NCBI RefSeq assembly: GCF_003097655.1
Contig: NZ_QCZH01000006.1
Location: 111,402-175,401, forward strand
Origin: Flavobacterium laiguense
Lineage (GTDB): Bacteria > Bacteroidota > Bacteroidia > Flavobacteriales > Flavobacteriaceae
Reading direction: 5' to 3'
DNA: 64,000 bases
Shown in pieces: positions 34,537-43,135 of the stretch. Positions within the stretch are counted from its first letter, which is position 1. Each line of letters begins with the position of its first letter. Below the pieces are notes generated by a model that ran no database searches, had not been told where the DNA came from, and saw only the letters and a list, made by a program, of their open reading frames with translations. A program made the translations under genes and the position numbers.

Positions 34537-35151
34537 ATGTTCATTCCTGATATATACAAAAACGAAGACAAAGACTCCGTCAATAAATTTTTGAAAGAAA
34601 ATGCTTTCGGCCTTCTGATCAATCAAACCAATGGAAAGTTATGGGCAACCCATATTCCATTAGAATTAGAAATCAATAAAGAAGGTTCAGCAGTTTTGAT
34701 GGGACATATCTCAAAAGAGAACCCACAATGGACCGCTTTTGAATCGAATGATCAAATTCTGGCCGTTTTTACGGGGCCACATTCCTATATTTCCCCTTCT
34801 TGGTACGATCACGAGAATGTTCCCACTTGGAATTACACCGCAGTACATATTTATGGAAAGATTAAAATCATAGAAGGAGATGCCGTAATCGACTCCTTAA
34901 CCAAATTGGTCGACAAATACGAGCAAAATTCCAAATGCCCTGTTCATGTAGCCGATTTGTCAAAAAAAACAATGATGCAAACCCGTGGCATTGTAGCTTT
35001 TGAAATAAAAATCGAAGAAATACAAGCCCAAAATAAAATGTCACAAAACAGGGACGATAAAAATTATACAAACATTATTTCCGAACTTGAAAAGACAAAA
35101 AACCCTCAATCTATGGCAGTAGCAAAAGAAATGACAAACTATAGAAAGTAA
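34537..35151 (+). CDS. PaiB-family FMN-binding protein
   Basis: The 204-residue protein matches the PaiB (FMN-binding, negative transcriptional regulator) family: MFIPDIYKNEDKDSVNKFLK, FGLLINQTNGKLWATHIPLE, GHISKENPQWTAF, FTGPHSYISPSWYDHENVPT and WNYTAVHIYGK. The fold is a split barrel of the pyridoxamine-phosphate-oxidase type. The regulator label comes from the Bacillus founder; a flavin or heme-related enzymatic role is equally possible. It forms a likely operon with the GNAT gene just upstream. Confidence 0.88.
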   Translation: MFIPDIYKNEDKDSVNKFLKENAFGLLINQTNGKLWATHIPLELEINKEGSAVLMGHISKENPQWTAFESNDQILAVFTGPHSYISPSWYDHENVPTWNYTAVHIYGKIKIIEGDAVIDSLTKLVDKYEQNSKCPVHVADLSKKTMMQTRGIVAFEIKIEEIQAQNKMSQNRDDKNYTNIISELEKTKNPQSMAVAKEMTNYRK

Positions 35152-35187
35152 TTATCGATTTTACATTGATAATTCACAATTGGTAAT

Positions 35188-35195
35188 TACATTTG
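35188..35195 (+). promoter_or_regulatory. -7 box upstream of the glycosyltransferase gene
   Basis: TACATTTG matches TAnnTTTG and lies 30 bases before the ATG at 35226. Confidence 0.5.
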
Positions 35196-35225
35196 CAGTC
35201 GTTTTTAAAAGCCAAAAAATAAAAG

Positions 35226-36332
35226 ATGCTTACAATTATTTTATACCTTTTTATTGCTATAGTTGTTATTCAACTTTTTTATTACCTATTTGTTTTTGCA
35301 AAATTCTCTTTTGCCAAAGCACAAGAAATAAATGCTAAAAACATTCCGATTTCTGTAATTGTTTGCGCCAAAAACGAAGAAGAGAATGTCATCAAATACA
35401 TTCCATTACTTGCTGAGCAAAATTATCCCAACTTCGAAATCGTATTGATTGACGATGCCTCTAGCGATAGTACTTTAGATATTTTTGAAGAATTTGAAAA
35501 AACATACCCTAATATTCGCTTAGTAAAAGTAAAAAATAACGAAGCTTTTTGGGGAAACAAAAAATACGCCTTAACATTAGGAATAAAAGCGGCTACAAAA
35601 GAATATTTACTCTTTACCGATGCCGATTGCTATCCCACTTCAAAAGATTGGATAACAGCGATGAGTGCTCAATTTTCGGCTGAAAAAACAATCGCATTAG
35701 GATATAGTGGTTATGAAAAAATTTCCAACTCATTTTTGAATAAACTAATCCGTTTCGAAACTTTACTCACTGCCGTTCAATACCTTTCATGGGCAAAAAT
35801 AGGCAACCCCTATATGGGAGTAGGTCGAAATTTAGCCTATAAAAAAGAGGAGTTTTTTAATGTGAATGGTTTTATAGACCACATACAAATTCGTTCTGGT
35901 GATGATGATTTATTCATTAATCAAGCGGCACATTCGGACAATGCCACTATCTGCTATGCTCCCGAAAGCTTTACCTACTCAGCTCCTAAAACCACTTTTA
36001 AAGATTGGTTTATTCAAAAAAGAAGACATGTTACCACCGCTAAACATTACAAAGCATTTGACAAAGCACAATTAGCCCTTTTCTTTAGTTCACAATTGTT
36101 ATTCCTCATATTGCCTATTATTTTGCTAGCCTTCCAATTTCAATGGATATTGGTATTGAGTCTAATTGGTTTTAGATATTTATTTACTTGGATCGTTCTT
36201 GGATTTGCCGCTGGAAAATTAAAAGAAAAAGATGTGATGTATTGGTTCCCCGTTATAGAATTTATACTTATATTCACACAAATAAATGTCTTTATAACCA
36301 ACATATTCTCAAAACCTGCGCATTGGAAATAA
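35226..36332 (+). CDS. Family 2 glycosyltransferase with membrane helices
   Basis: The 368-residue protein has one N-terminal membrane helix (about 2-25). A cytoplasmic GT-A domain follows: ISVIVCAKNEEENVIKYIPL, VLIDDASSDST and LLFTDADCYPTSKDW with the DxD motif, then SGDDDLFINQAA and the QKRRHVTTA acceptor-site region. Three hydrophobic helices close the protein (about 285-368). It resembles processive, membrane-bound GT2 enzymes that build polysaccharide or lipid-linked glycans. The product is unknown and there is no glycan cluster around it. Its 3' end overlaps the sigma-factor gene by 10 bases. Confidence 0.88.
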   Translation: MLTIILYLFIAIVVIQLFYYLFVFAKFSFAKAQEINAKNIPISVIVCAKNEEENVIKYIPLLAEQNYPNFEIVLIDDASSDSTLDIFEEFEKTYPNIRLVKVKNNEAFWGNKKYALTLGIKAATKEYLLFTDADCYPTSKDWITAMSAQFSAEKTIALGYSGYEKISNSFLNKLIRFETLLTAVQYLSWAKIGNPYMGVGRNLAYKKEEFFNVNGFIDHIQIRSGDDDLFINQAAHSDNATICYAPESFTYSAPKTTFKDWFIQKRRHVTTAKHYKAFDKAQLALFFSSQLLFLILPIILLAFQFQWILVLSLIGFRYLFTWIVLGFAAGKLKEKDVMYWFPVIEFILIFTQINVFITNIFSKPAHWK

Positions 36333-36874
36333 ACAAACATATAGAAAAAGCCAAAAAAGGAGATCAAGTTGCCTTTACTTTTCTATTGGATTATTATTGG
36401 AATGAAGTTTATGGTTTTATGCTTAAACGCACCGAAAACGAAACTACTGCAGAAGATATTACCATAGAAACCTTCTCTAAAGCTTTTGACAAAATAGCTT
36501 CTTACAATTCAGAATACCAATTTAATACTTGGTTGATTTCTATTGCGAAAAATGTCCATATCGATTTGATACGCAAGAACAAATCGAGCCTTTTTATAGA
36601 AATCACGGATGAACAAGACCAACAAGCTTATAATATTGCCGATACCACTCCCTCAGCGGAAGACGTATTAATCACAGAACAAAATCTTTCACAACTATTA
36701 CAATTCATCAAAGAATTAAAACCCCATTACCAAGAAGTGATTCAGTTGCGCTATTTTCAGGAAATGAGTTATCAGGAAATCGCCAATAAAATTGACGAAC
36801 CTTTGAGTAACGTAAAGATCAAACTACTTCGCGCCAAAAAACTACTTTCTGAAATTATTCAAAATAGACGGTAA
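36323..36874 (+). CDS. ECF-type RNA polymerase sigma factor
   Basis: I place the start at the TTG at 36323, giving 183 residues that begin LEINKHIEKAKKGDQVAF, exactly where sigma region 2 homology starts. There is no usable ATG between this point and region 2.1, and the longer frame upstream would overlap the glycosyltransferase with unrelated sequence. Region 2 (AEDITIETFSKAFDKIASYN, then QFNTWLISIAKNVHIDLIRK) and region 4 (HYQEVIQLRYFQEMSYQEIA, then PLSNVKIKLLRAKKLL) are complete. No anti-sigma gene is adjacent, so regulation may depend on synthesis, and coupling to the glycosyltransferase by overlap is likely. Confidence 0.88.
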   Translation: MEINKHIEKAKKGDQVAFTFLLDYYWNEVYGFMLKRTENETTAEDITIETFSKAFDKIASYNSEYQFNTWLISIAKNVHIDLIRKNKSSLFIEITDEQDQQAYNIADTTPSAEDVLITEQNLSQLLQFIKELKPHYQEVIQLRYFQEMSYQEIANKIDEPLSNVKIKLLRAKKLLSEIIQNRR

Positions 36875-36950
36875 TAGTATTCATTCAATATTTTTATTTA
36901 AAGTGTTTTCTAAAGGCGATTGTAATGTCTTTATGATTAGATTCATTTAT

Positions 36951-37017
36951 CTCGCAAAGGCGCTAAGACGCAAAGGAAACAGTTTTAAACTTTGCGACTC
37001 TGCGGCTTTGCGAGAGA
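36951..37017. repeat. Inverted repeat of GCAAAG / CTTTGCG words, copy 2
   Basis: CTCGCAAAGGCGCTAAGACG-CAAAG (36951-36975) is inversely matched by CTTTGCGACTCTGCGGCTTT-GCGAGAG (36990-37016). It is the same family as 23515-23573. It lies in the 442-bp gap 36875-37316, which also holds a small TCGAGAC/GTCTCGA inverted repeat near 37066-37086. No gene is seen there. Confidence 0.8.
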
Positions 37018-37316
37018 CAGATTCAGCAAAATCCTTGTATGAATCCTTATCTTTATGTTGAAATCGAGACAGTATATTAAGTCTCGACCGCATTCGACTT
37101 GACAATAATAGTAATTTAAAAAACAACTTTTATTGTTAATTCTACAAACATTAATCATCTACAAACCAATAATTTACTTGATAAATTCAACTATTTAACA
37201 AAATAATTAATAAATATTCATCTTTCTGTATACTAAAATTCCTGTTATTGGCGTTAAAAGTTGAAACTTCTTTAGCTTATGATTTAATCTCTACCTAACC
37301 ATTAAATCCATAAATT

Positions 37317-38141
37317 ATGTCTAAACTAAGCATTTACGAAACCAACTGGATTGACCTTGTTTTCGAAAACAGAAACAGAGCCTATGGCGCCTATTCTTTA
37401 CGCCAAGAAAACACCAAAACATCCCTATTCGCACTCTTTATAGGAGCATTACTTTTGACAGCAGCCATTAGCATCCCTATGATTTATAATTACCTGAATC
37501 CCGAGCATCGAATAGCATCCATAGTACCAGACATACCAGTTGTTCTCGTGGATCTTACGACCTATGTTCCGCCTCAAACAAAAGAAGAAAGAACGGTTAT
37601 GCCAGAAATTAAAAAACCAATTACGGAGAGCATTAACACCAATGATCAGCTTATAAATCCAGAAATAGTACAATCATCATTGGCTACTCCTGACATTGCA
37701 ACCAATATCGAGCTCAAAAACATCACTAATTCCAATACGGCCGGTGCAGCTAGTACAGGACTAGGCGTAACGACTCCAACAGGTACAAACTCTGGAACAA
37801 GTACCCCCGGCATTACAGACAACACCGTTGTCTCTAGTGCAGCATTAGACAAAATGCCCGAATTCCCAGGAGGAATCAAAAAGTTCTACAGTTATGTTGG
37901 AACTAATTTTGAAAATCCAGAAATAGATAGCGAAAGTGCTATTCGGGTGAATGTTTCATTTGTCATTGAAAAAGACGGAAGCATGACCGATATTAAAGTA
38001 ATCAAAGATCCCGGTTATGGATTAGGAACAGAAGCAATCCGTGTTTTAAAATCTTTAAAAACCAAATGGGCTCCAGGAATGATTGAGGGTAAAGCGGTTC
38101 GAACCGCCTACAATTTGCCAATTACCATTCAGCCCAATTAG
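37317..38141 (+). CDS. TonB-like energy transducer protein
   Basis: The 274-residue protein has a short cytoplasmic N-terminus containing the Bacteroidota pattern WIDLVFENRNRAYGAYSLR. One membrane helix (about 37-57) and a periplasmic linker rich in P, T, S and G (about 70-185) follow. The C-terminal TonB domain starts at MPEFPGGIKKFYSYV and contains VNVSFVIEKDGSMTDIKVIK, then KWAPGMIEGKAVRT. It likely passes energy from an ExbBD-type motor to outer-membrane receptors. No exbB or exbD gene is nearby. A strong terminator follows. Confidence 0.88.
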   Translation: MSKLSIYETNWIDLVFENRNRAYGAYSLRQENTKTSLFALFIGALLLTAAISIPMIYNYLNPEHRIASIVPDIPVVLVDLTTYVPPQTKEERTVMPEIKKPITESINTNDQLINPEIVQSSLATPDIATNIELKNITNSNTAGAASTGLGVTTPTGTNSGTSTPGITDNTVVSSAALDKMPEFPGGIKKFYSYVGTNFENPEIDSESAIRVNVSFVIEKDGSMTDIKVIKDPGYGLGTEAIRVLKSLKTKWAPGMIEGKAVRTAYNLPITIQPN

Positions 38142-38150
38142 ATTGAAATT

Positions 38151-38196
38151 AAAAAAGCGAAGACTGAACTTTAGGAGTTCAGCCTTCGCTTTTAAA
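38151..38196 (+). terminator. Terminator of the TonB-like gene
   Basis: AAAGCGAAGACTGAACT pairs with AGTTCAGCCTTCGCTTT (one mismatch) around TTAGG and is followed by T. It may also serve the convergent M48 protease gene. Confidence 0.85.
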
Positions 38197-38225
38197 TTAA
38201 CTGCAATACAAAAAATAAAAATCTA

Positions 38226-39089
38226 TTATTTCTTTTTAGTAGTAGTCTTTTTAGTCGTGGTTGTTTTCTTTACTACAGGAACAGTATTCACAATTTTTTG
38301 TTGCACATATGGCTTGTATAAACCATCTTTCTCGGCTCTTGCTTTGGCATCATCTGCCCTTTGCTTAGAATCGGGATGAGAACTCATCATTTGATCTATA
38401 ATAGAACTTTGAGCCCCTTCGCTCATTTTTGCCAATATTCTAAATGCGGACTCCTCGGCATTTACATTATAACCATTTTTCTTCATAAAATCATAAGCAA
38501 ACAAATCAGCTTCCGATTCCTGTTTACGACTGTGTTTGCTATCAATCAAGGCACTACCAATTTTAGCCAACTGACTATCGGTTATTGCCGCCACTTTATT
38601 ACTTTGTGAAGCCGCTGCATCAATCAAAGCTTCTTTTTGATACAACGCTTTCATAGCATCTCTTGAATCATGATTATTAACATGTCCTATTTCATGACCA
38701 ATAACAGCTAACAACTCATTATCATCCATTACATCCATCAAACCCGAAAAAACACGTACACTTCCATCTGCAGTAGCAAAAGCATTAATATCTTTGGTAA
38801 GATACACTTTGTAATTCAAGGTATAAAACTCTCCTTTAGTATATTTCCCAAAAATTCTGTCCAAACGAATCGCATAAGGATCTGTTGGTCCTGCCACTTT
38901 ATTTTCGGCATCCATTTTATCAACGGCTGGTTTAGATAAAGCCGCCGCATCTGCATCGCTAAAAGTTAATCCGGTCATCCCTTTTTGAACAGCACCCAAC
39001 GCTCTTTCACCAAAATTAATTTGCGCTTGAGATGTAAAAACTCCAAACAATATTAAAGAAACTCCTAATAGTAATGATTTTGTATTCAT
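38226..39089 (-). CDS. M48-family zinc metalloprotease, secreted
   Basis: The 287-residue protein has a signal peptide (to about residue 23, TSQAQ) and the zinc motif HEIGH at residues 132-136 in AVIGHEIGHVNNHDS. The third ligand glutamate is in KQESEADLFAYDFM. It resembles BepA/LoiP-type periplasmic M48 peptidases that clear stalled outer-membrane proteins, but it lacks the TPR domain of BepA. The last 14 residues are an unusual low-complexity Lys/Thr tail (KKTTTTKKTTTKKK). Converges with the TonB-like gene. The function in envelope quality control is inference. Confidence 0.9.
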   Translation of the reverse strand: MNTKSLLLGVSLILFGVFTSQAQINFGERALGAVQKGMTGLTFSDADAAALSKPAVDKMDAENKVAGPTDPYAIRLDRIFGKYTKGEFYTLNYKVYLTKDINAFATADGSVRVFSGLMDVMDDNELLAVIGHEIGHVNNHDSRDAMKALYQKEALIDAAASQSNKVAAITDSQLAKIGSALIDSKHSRKQESEADLFAYDFMKKNGYNVNAEESAFRILAKMSEGAQSSIIDQMMSSHPDSKQRADDAKARAEKDGLYKPYVQQKIVNTVPVVKKTTTTKKTTTKKK

Positions 39090-39339
39090 CTTTTATTTTA
39101 TTTATTTTAAAAGCACAAATATACTACAAGTTTAAAAATAACGGAATTTAGAACAGCATTAAAATTAAATCTTAATATTTTATTAAAATAAGCAATACAA
39201 ATTAGACAAACATATATTTTAAGAATATTTTTACATTTCAAACAAAAATAACTAGCTTTTTTCTTGCGTGTGTTATTTTTTTTTTTGATTTGCAAACGGT
39301 TAACCAAAGTATTTTATTACTAATTTTAAACTTTTAAAC

Positions 39340-39618
39340 ATGAAAAAAACATTTTTTATCGCAGTAGCATTTGTATGCTTTTCCAATTTTGCTTTTGCAA
39401 ATGACGGTTCATTAAAAACAGATCCAACTAAGCAGGCATTGGAAAATCATCCTGTCGAATTAATTACAAAAGTAAACGAGGAAACAAATGAGGTTTCTAA
39501 AACTAAGTCAGAAGAGGAAAGTTTTACATTTTGTTATGAAGTAGGAAGCAGCTCTTCAACTGCTCACGGCTTAACTGTTGTAACTCATTATATGCATTGC
39601 ACTACATATCAGCTATAA
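39340..39618 (+). CDS. Small secreted protein with two C-terminal cysteines, unknown family
   Basis: The 92-residue protein has a clear Sec signal peptide (MKKTFFIAVAFVCFSNFAFA). An acidic, lysine-rich spacer (about 21-60) follows, then a 31-residue end with different composition, starting FTFCYEVGSSSS and ending HYMHCTTYQL. This end is rich in Ser, Thr, His and Tyr and holds two cysteines (C65, C87) that could form a disulfide in the periplasm or outside the cell. I do not recognise the family. The layout resembles a prepropeptide, but that is inference. It precedes a GLPGLI protein and an outer-membrane barrel gene, with a terminator-like hairpin just after it. Confidence 0.7.
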   Translation: MKKTFFIAVAFVCFSNFAFANDGSLKTDPTKQALENHPVELITKVNEETNEVSKTKSEEESFTFCYEVGSSSSTAHGLTVVTHYMHCTTYQL

Positions 39619-39633
39619 AACTATGACTAATAA

Positions 39634-39670
39634 TAAGAGGTGTTTAAAAAAGACACCTCTTCATTTTTTA
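39634..39670 (+). terminator. Hairpin terminator/attenuator after the small secreted protein gene
   Basis: AAGAGGTGT (39635-39643) pairs with ACACCTCTT (39653-39661), and a T-rich stretch follows. It ends about 16 bases before the GLPGLI gene start, so partial read-through would make the first gene more abundant than the next two. Confidence 0.75.
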
Positions 39671-39686
39671 TAATTTAATTAAAATC

Positions 39687-40388
39687 ATGAAAAAAACACT
39701 CTTTATTCTATTGTTTGCAACAACAATCATTTATAGTCAAAATATTAAAGCAGTATATATAATTAACCATCTAAAAGGTTTAGGGGCTAATGACGATGAC
39801 ACTAATGCTATTAAGCCACAAACTTTCACCTTTTATTACAGCAATAAAAAATCAATTTACACTTTGGTATCTTTTCAAAAATCATCTATTGATACTTCAT
39901 TTATAGAACACGACGGTATCAAATTCCCAACTTATAACGAAGTAACGGTTCCTTCTGTAGATATTACTTACAAAAACATCAAAGACAATATTCTGATAAA
40001 AGAACATACAATTAAAAATAAAGATTTTAGTGCAAAAGACAAACTCACTGATTACCAATGGACAATAACGAATGAAACTGCTGTAGTAAATGGATTTAAA
40101 TGCATAAAAGCCACAACAACAAAAGAAATAGTTCCTGTAACAGCCTGGTTTTGCGAAGAAATCCCTATTAACGATGGCCCATTAGAATTTTGGGGGTTAC
40201 CCGGTCTTATTATCAAAATAGAACTTAGTGTATATAGCACAATCACATTGGATAGAATTAAAATTACAAAAGAAGATTTTCCAATAAACGAACCTGAAAA
40301 CAAAAGCAAACAACTATCTCTAAACGATTTTAATAATAGTATTGACTCTCATCTAAATTCAACTTCTATTTTTTCATCATTCAAATAA
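39687..40388 (+). CDS. GLPGLI-family secreted protein
   Basis: The 233-residue protein begins with a signal peptide (to IIYSQ, about residue 18). It carries the family hallmark GPLEFWGLPGLIIKIE, with GLPGLI at residues 170-175, preceded by KEIVPVTAWFCEEIPIND. Upstream strands such as YQWTITNETAVVNGFKCIKA are also typical of the family (TIGR01200). These Bacteroidota proteins are uncharacterised and are frequently encoded next to an outer-membrane receptor-like protein, as here (12-base gap). Location is probably periplasmic or outer-membrane associated. The family call is firm; the role is unknown. Confidence 0.9.
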   Translation: MKKTLFILLFATTIIYSQNIKAVYIINHLKGLGANDDDTNAIKPQTFTFYYSNKKSIYTLVSFQKSSIDTSFIEHDGIKFPTYNEVTVPSVDITYKNIKDNILIKEHTIKNKDFSAKDKLTDYQWTITNETAVVNGFKCIKATTTKEIVPVTAWFCEEIPINDGPLEFWGLPGLIIKIELSVYSTITLDRIKITKEDFPINEPENKSKQLSLNDFNNSIDSHLNSTSIFSSFK

Positions 40389-40400
40389 CCTTCATTTTTT

Positions 40401-43046
40401 TTGAAAATAAAATATTTCACACTTGCCTTTTTATTGTTTTTATTTAGTGGTACCATTTCTTCACAAACCATAATTCGTGGTATTGTCAAAGACGTAAACA
40501 ATACAATTATTTCTTCGGCTAATATTCAAATTGCGAACTCGGAATCAAACAAAACTGTTGCTTTTGGTGTTTCTGATGATTTTGGTTTATTTGCTATCTC
40601 CGTCAAGGAAGTAGGTTTTTATACCCTAAAAATTACTTATTTAGGGTTCAATACTTTGTGCAAAAAAATTGAAATTAACGACAAGACAAATACTGTTTTT
40701 GAATTTGTGCTAATTGAAAATAAAAATCAGTTAGATGAATTAATCATAAAAGCACAATCAACAGGGATGAAACAAAAAGGAGATACGTTAACCTATAGTG
40801 TTGAAAACTTTATGAATGGCACAGAAGAGTCGTTAAAAGATATTATAAAAAAACTACCCGGATTAGACATTAACACCAATGGAAAAATAACATCAAACGG
40901 AAAAGAAGTTGACAAACTCTTGATTGATGGAGAGGAATTTTTCAGGAATCAACATCAGTTGGCTACCGAAAACATTTCGTCTGAAATGGTAAAAGATGTT
41001 GAGTTAATAAAAAACTACAAAGATTTTGGCAAAGTCACTACAGACCAAAAAAGTGGGTTAACTGCCGTAAACATTAATATTAAAGATGACTTTAAGAATA
41101 AAATATCTGGTAGTATTGAAGCTTCAGCAGGATATGACAGCAAATACAACCTTCACTCCAATCTTTTTTCTTTTAGAAAAAAACTAAAAACTTCTTTAAT
41201 ATTAGAAAACAACAATACGGGAAAGCAAGCGATTACTCTTCAGGACTATTTTAGCTTGACTGAAGACAAAGATAACTATGGAATAGAAAACAACAGTAAA
41301 GTAGTATTTAGCAAAGTCGAAGATTTCCCAAAGTTTCTAACTTCTCAGAACAATGTAAAAGAACGCAAAACAAATTTTGCTGCATTCAATTTAGTTTACT
41401 CACCAAGTCCAAAAATAAAGATCAACTTGAGTTCCATTTTAAACAAAGCAAATCAGTTTGAAGAACAACTTATAAGACAAGACTATTTTACAGCTACAAC
41501 TCCTATTCAAAACAATGAATTGCTTAAGAGTAAAGAAATCAGTTTATTTAATGCTACACAAATCGAATCTTATTACAAACCAAATGACAAAACTATTTTT
41601 AAATACTTAATAAATATAAATTTAAACAACTTAAATACGAATCAATACACAGAAAGCTTCACAACAGGTTACACAAATACGGCAAACGATAAAGACATAA
41701 ATGAAACTGTTTTTATAAAAAACAATTTAGCCTTTACCAAAGTGATTAATTCTAAAATGCTTTTCAATATAAATGCGTTTTACAATAACAACACTAATGG
41801 CAATGAAAAAAATATTTATGCCACTAACCCTTTTTTGAATTTAAATTTCGAAAACAACAATTATGAAATCAATCAAAATAGAAATGTAAAAAATAGTAAT
41901 TTGGGATATAGCGCCTTATTTAGTTTAAAATTAAAAGAGAGTACACTCAACATATTATCTGGATCCACATTTGAAAATGGTACATATTTAAACAATGTGA
42001 AAAATCAGGATTCTTTTTATAACAATCTTAAATTAGAAACTAACGATTCTTATTTTGGCTTTGACTTTACCTATATTCCGAAAAAAACATTCAGCTATAG
42101 TATTGGTTTATCACATCATTATATAATGAAAAAATATAATGAAATCTCGAATTTTAATCATCACTATTTTTTTCCAAAAGCCAATGTAAAAGCCATTTTT
42201 GACCCTAATCACATCCTAGATTTCTCCTATCAATTATCGACTAAATTTCCAGTAATAGAAACATTACTTCAAAACAGCACTATTATTGATTACCGAAATT
42301 TTAATTCTAATGAGAATATTACATATAATTCAGAGATACCACTTCATCAATTCAATTTGAGTTATTTCATTTATAAATCAAAAACCTCTCTAATTATTAA
42401 TGGAAATTACACTAAACAAGAGAAATCAGTTAGCACAAACAATATAAATACAGATAATAGTAGCCTAACACTATTCAAATTGAGCCCATATGAAGAATCC
42501 ATTTCTGGAATGTATTTCTTAGAAAAAAACATTGCAAAATCGTATTCATTTACCAATAGTTTATCCATTTCTCAAACTAATAAAATAGTGTTTACAGAAA
42601 ATATTGGAAGTCAATACTGGACAAACTCTACATCCTTTTTAGCACAATTATCATCCAAATACAAGTCATTCCCTGTTAATTTTGAAACTGGCTTTATTGG
42701 TTCAAATAACAAATACAACTATGAAAAATCGAATTCATTTTTAAAAGAAAAACGACTATTTGTTAACTTTAATGGGAAAGCATTAAAAAACATGTTTTGG
42801 AATTTCAAATTAATTTATGATGAACAAAGTACTGCGACTTCAGATACTAAAATCTATTCTTTAAACCCTAGAATTAGATACAATAAATTAAAAAGCAAAT
42901 GGGATTTTAGCATATCTGGAAATAATATTCTAAAAATTGATAATCCTACTCGAATACAAAACAATAGTACCCCAAATTATTTCGAAGTAATCAAATTTAG
43001 TTCACTTGCTGGGTATGTTTTATTTGAGATAAAATATAAACTATAG
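40401..43046 (+). CDS. Outer-membrane beta-barrel protein with carboxypeptidase-regulatory-like N-terminus
   Basis: The 881-residue protein starts at TTG (40401). The residues right after it form a good signal peptide (KIKYFTLAFLLFLFSGTISS), and no ATG precedes the mature region. A carboxypeptidase-regulatory-like domain (about 23-110, IIRGIVKDVNNTIISSANIQ) leads to a plug-like domain (about 115-215, EESLKDIIKKLPGLDINTNG, DKLLIDGEEFF). A long barrel follows, ending AGYVLFEIKYKL. This is the layout of TonB-dependent receptors of the SusC side-branch that pair with GLPGLI proteins; no SusD-like lipoprotein accompanies it. The cargo is unknown and could be the small protein encoded at 39340. Confidence 0.85.
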   Translation: MKIKYFTLAFLLFLFSGTISSQTIIRGIVKDVNNTIISSANIQIANSESNKTVAFGVSDDFGLFAISVKEVGFYTLKITYLGFNTLCKKIEINDKTNTVFEFVLIENKNQLDELIIKAQSTGMKQKGDTLTYSVENFMNGTEESLKDIIKKLPGLDINTNGKITSNGKEVDKLLIDGEEFFRNQHQLATENISSEMVKDVELIKNYKDFGKVTTDQKSGLTAVNINIKDDFKNKISGSIEASAGYDSKYNLHSNLFSFRKKLKTSLILENNNTGKQAITLQDYFSLTEDKDNYGIENNSKVVFSKVEDFPKFLTSQNNVKERKTNFAAFNLVYSPSPKIKINLSSILNKANQFEEQLIRQDYFTATTPIQNNELLKSKEISLFNATQIESYYKPNDKTIFKYLININLNNLNTNQYTESFTTGYTNTANDKDINETVFIKNNLAFTKVINSKMLFNINAFYNNNTNGNEKNIYATNPFLNLNFENNNYEINQNRNVKNSNLGYSALFSLKLKESTLNILSGSTFENGTYLNNVKNQDSFYNNLKLETNDSYFGFDFTYIPKKTFSYSIGLSHHYIMKKYNEISNFNHHYFFPKANVKAIFDPNHILDFSYQLSTKFPVIETLLQNSTIIDYRNFNSNENITYNSEIPLHQFNLSYFIYKSKTSLIINGNYTKQEKSVSTNNINTDNSSLTLFKLSPYEESISGMYFLEKNIAKSYSFTNSLSISQTNKIVFTENIGSQYWTNSTSFLAQLSSKYKSFPVNFETGFIGSNNKYNYEKSNSFLKEKRLFVNFNGKALKNMFWNFKLIYDEQSTATSDTKIYSLNPRIRYNKLKSKWDFSISGNNILKIDNPTRIQNNSTPNYFEVIKFSSLAGYVLFEIKYKL

Positions 43047-43109
43047 TTTTTTAATTATTTATCAAACAAAATCTCATTTCATTAGCCTAATTCATCAATC
43101 AACATTCCT

Positions 43110-43117
43110 TATCTTTG
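43110..43117 (+). promoter_or_regulatory. -7 box of lipA
   Basis: TATCTTTG matches TAnnTTTG and ends 18 bases before the lipA ATG. Confidence 0.6.
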
Positions 43118-43135
43118 CAATCTGAAAATTAAAAT

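Noticed and set aside
36188..36322. 45-codon N-terminal extension of the sigma factor frame
   Set aside because: It lies within the glycosyltransferase gene in another frame, and its basic, Cys-containing sequence has no sigma-factor character. The family homology begins at 36323.
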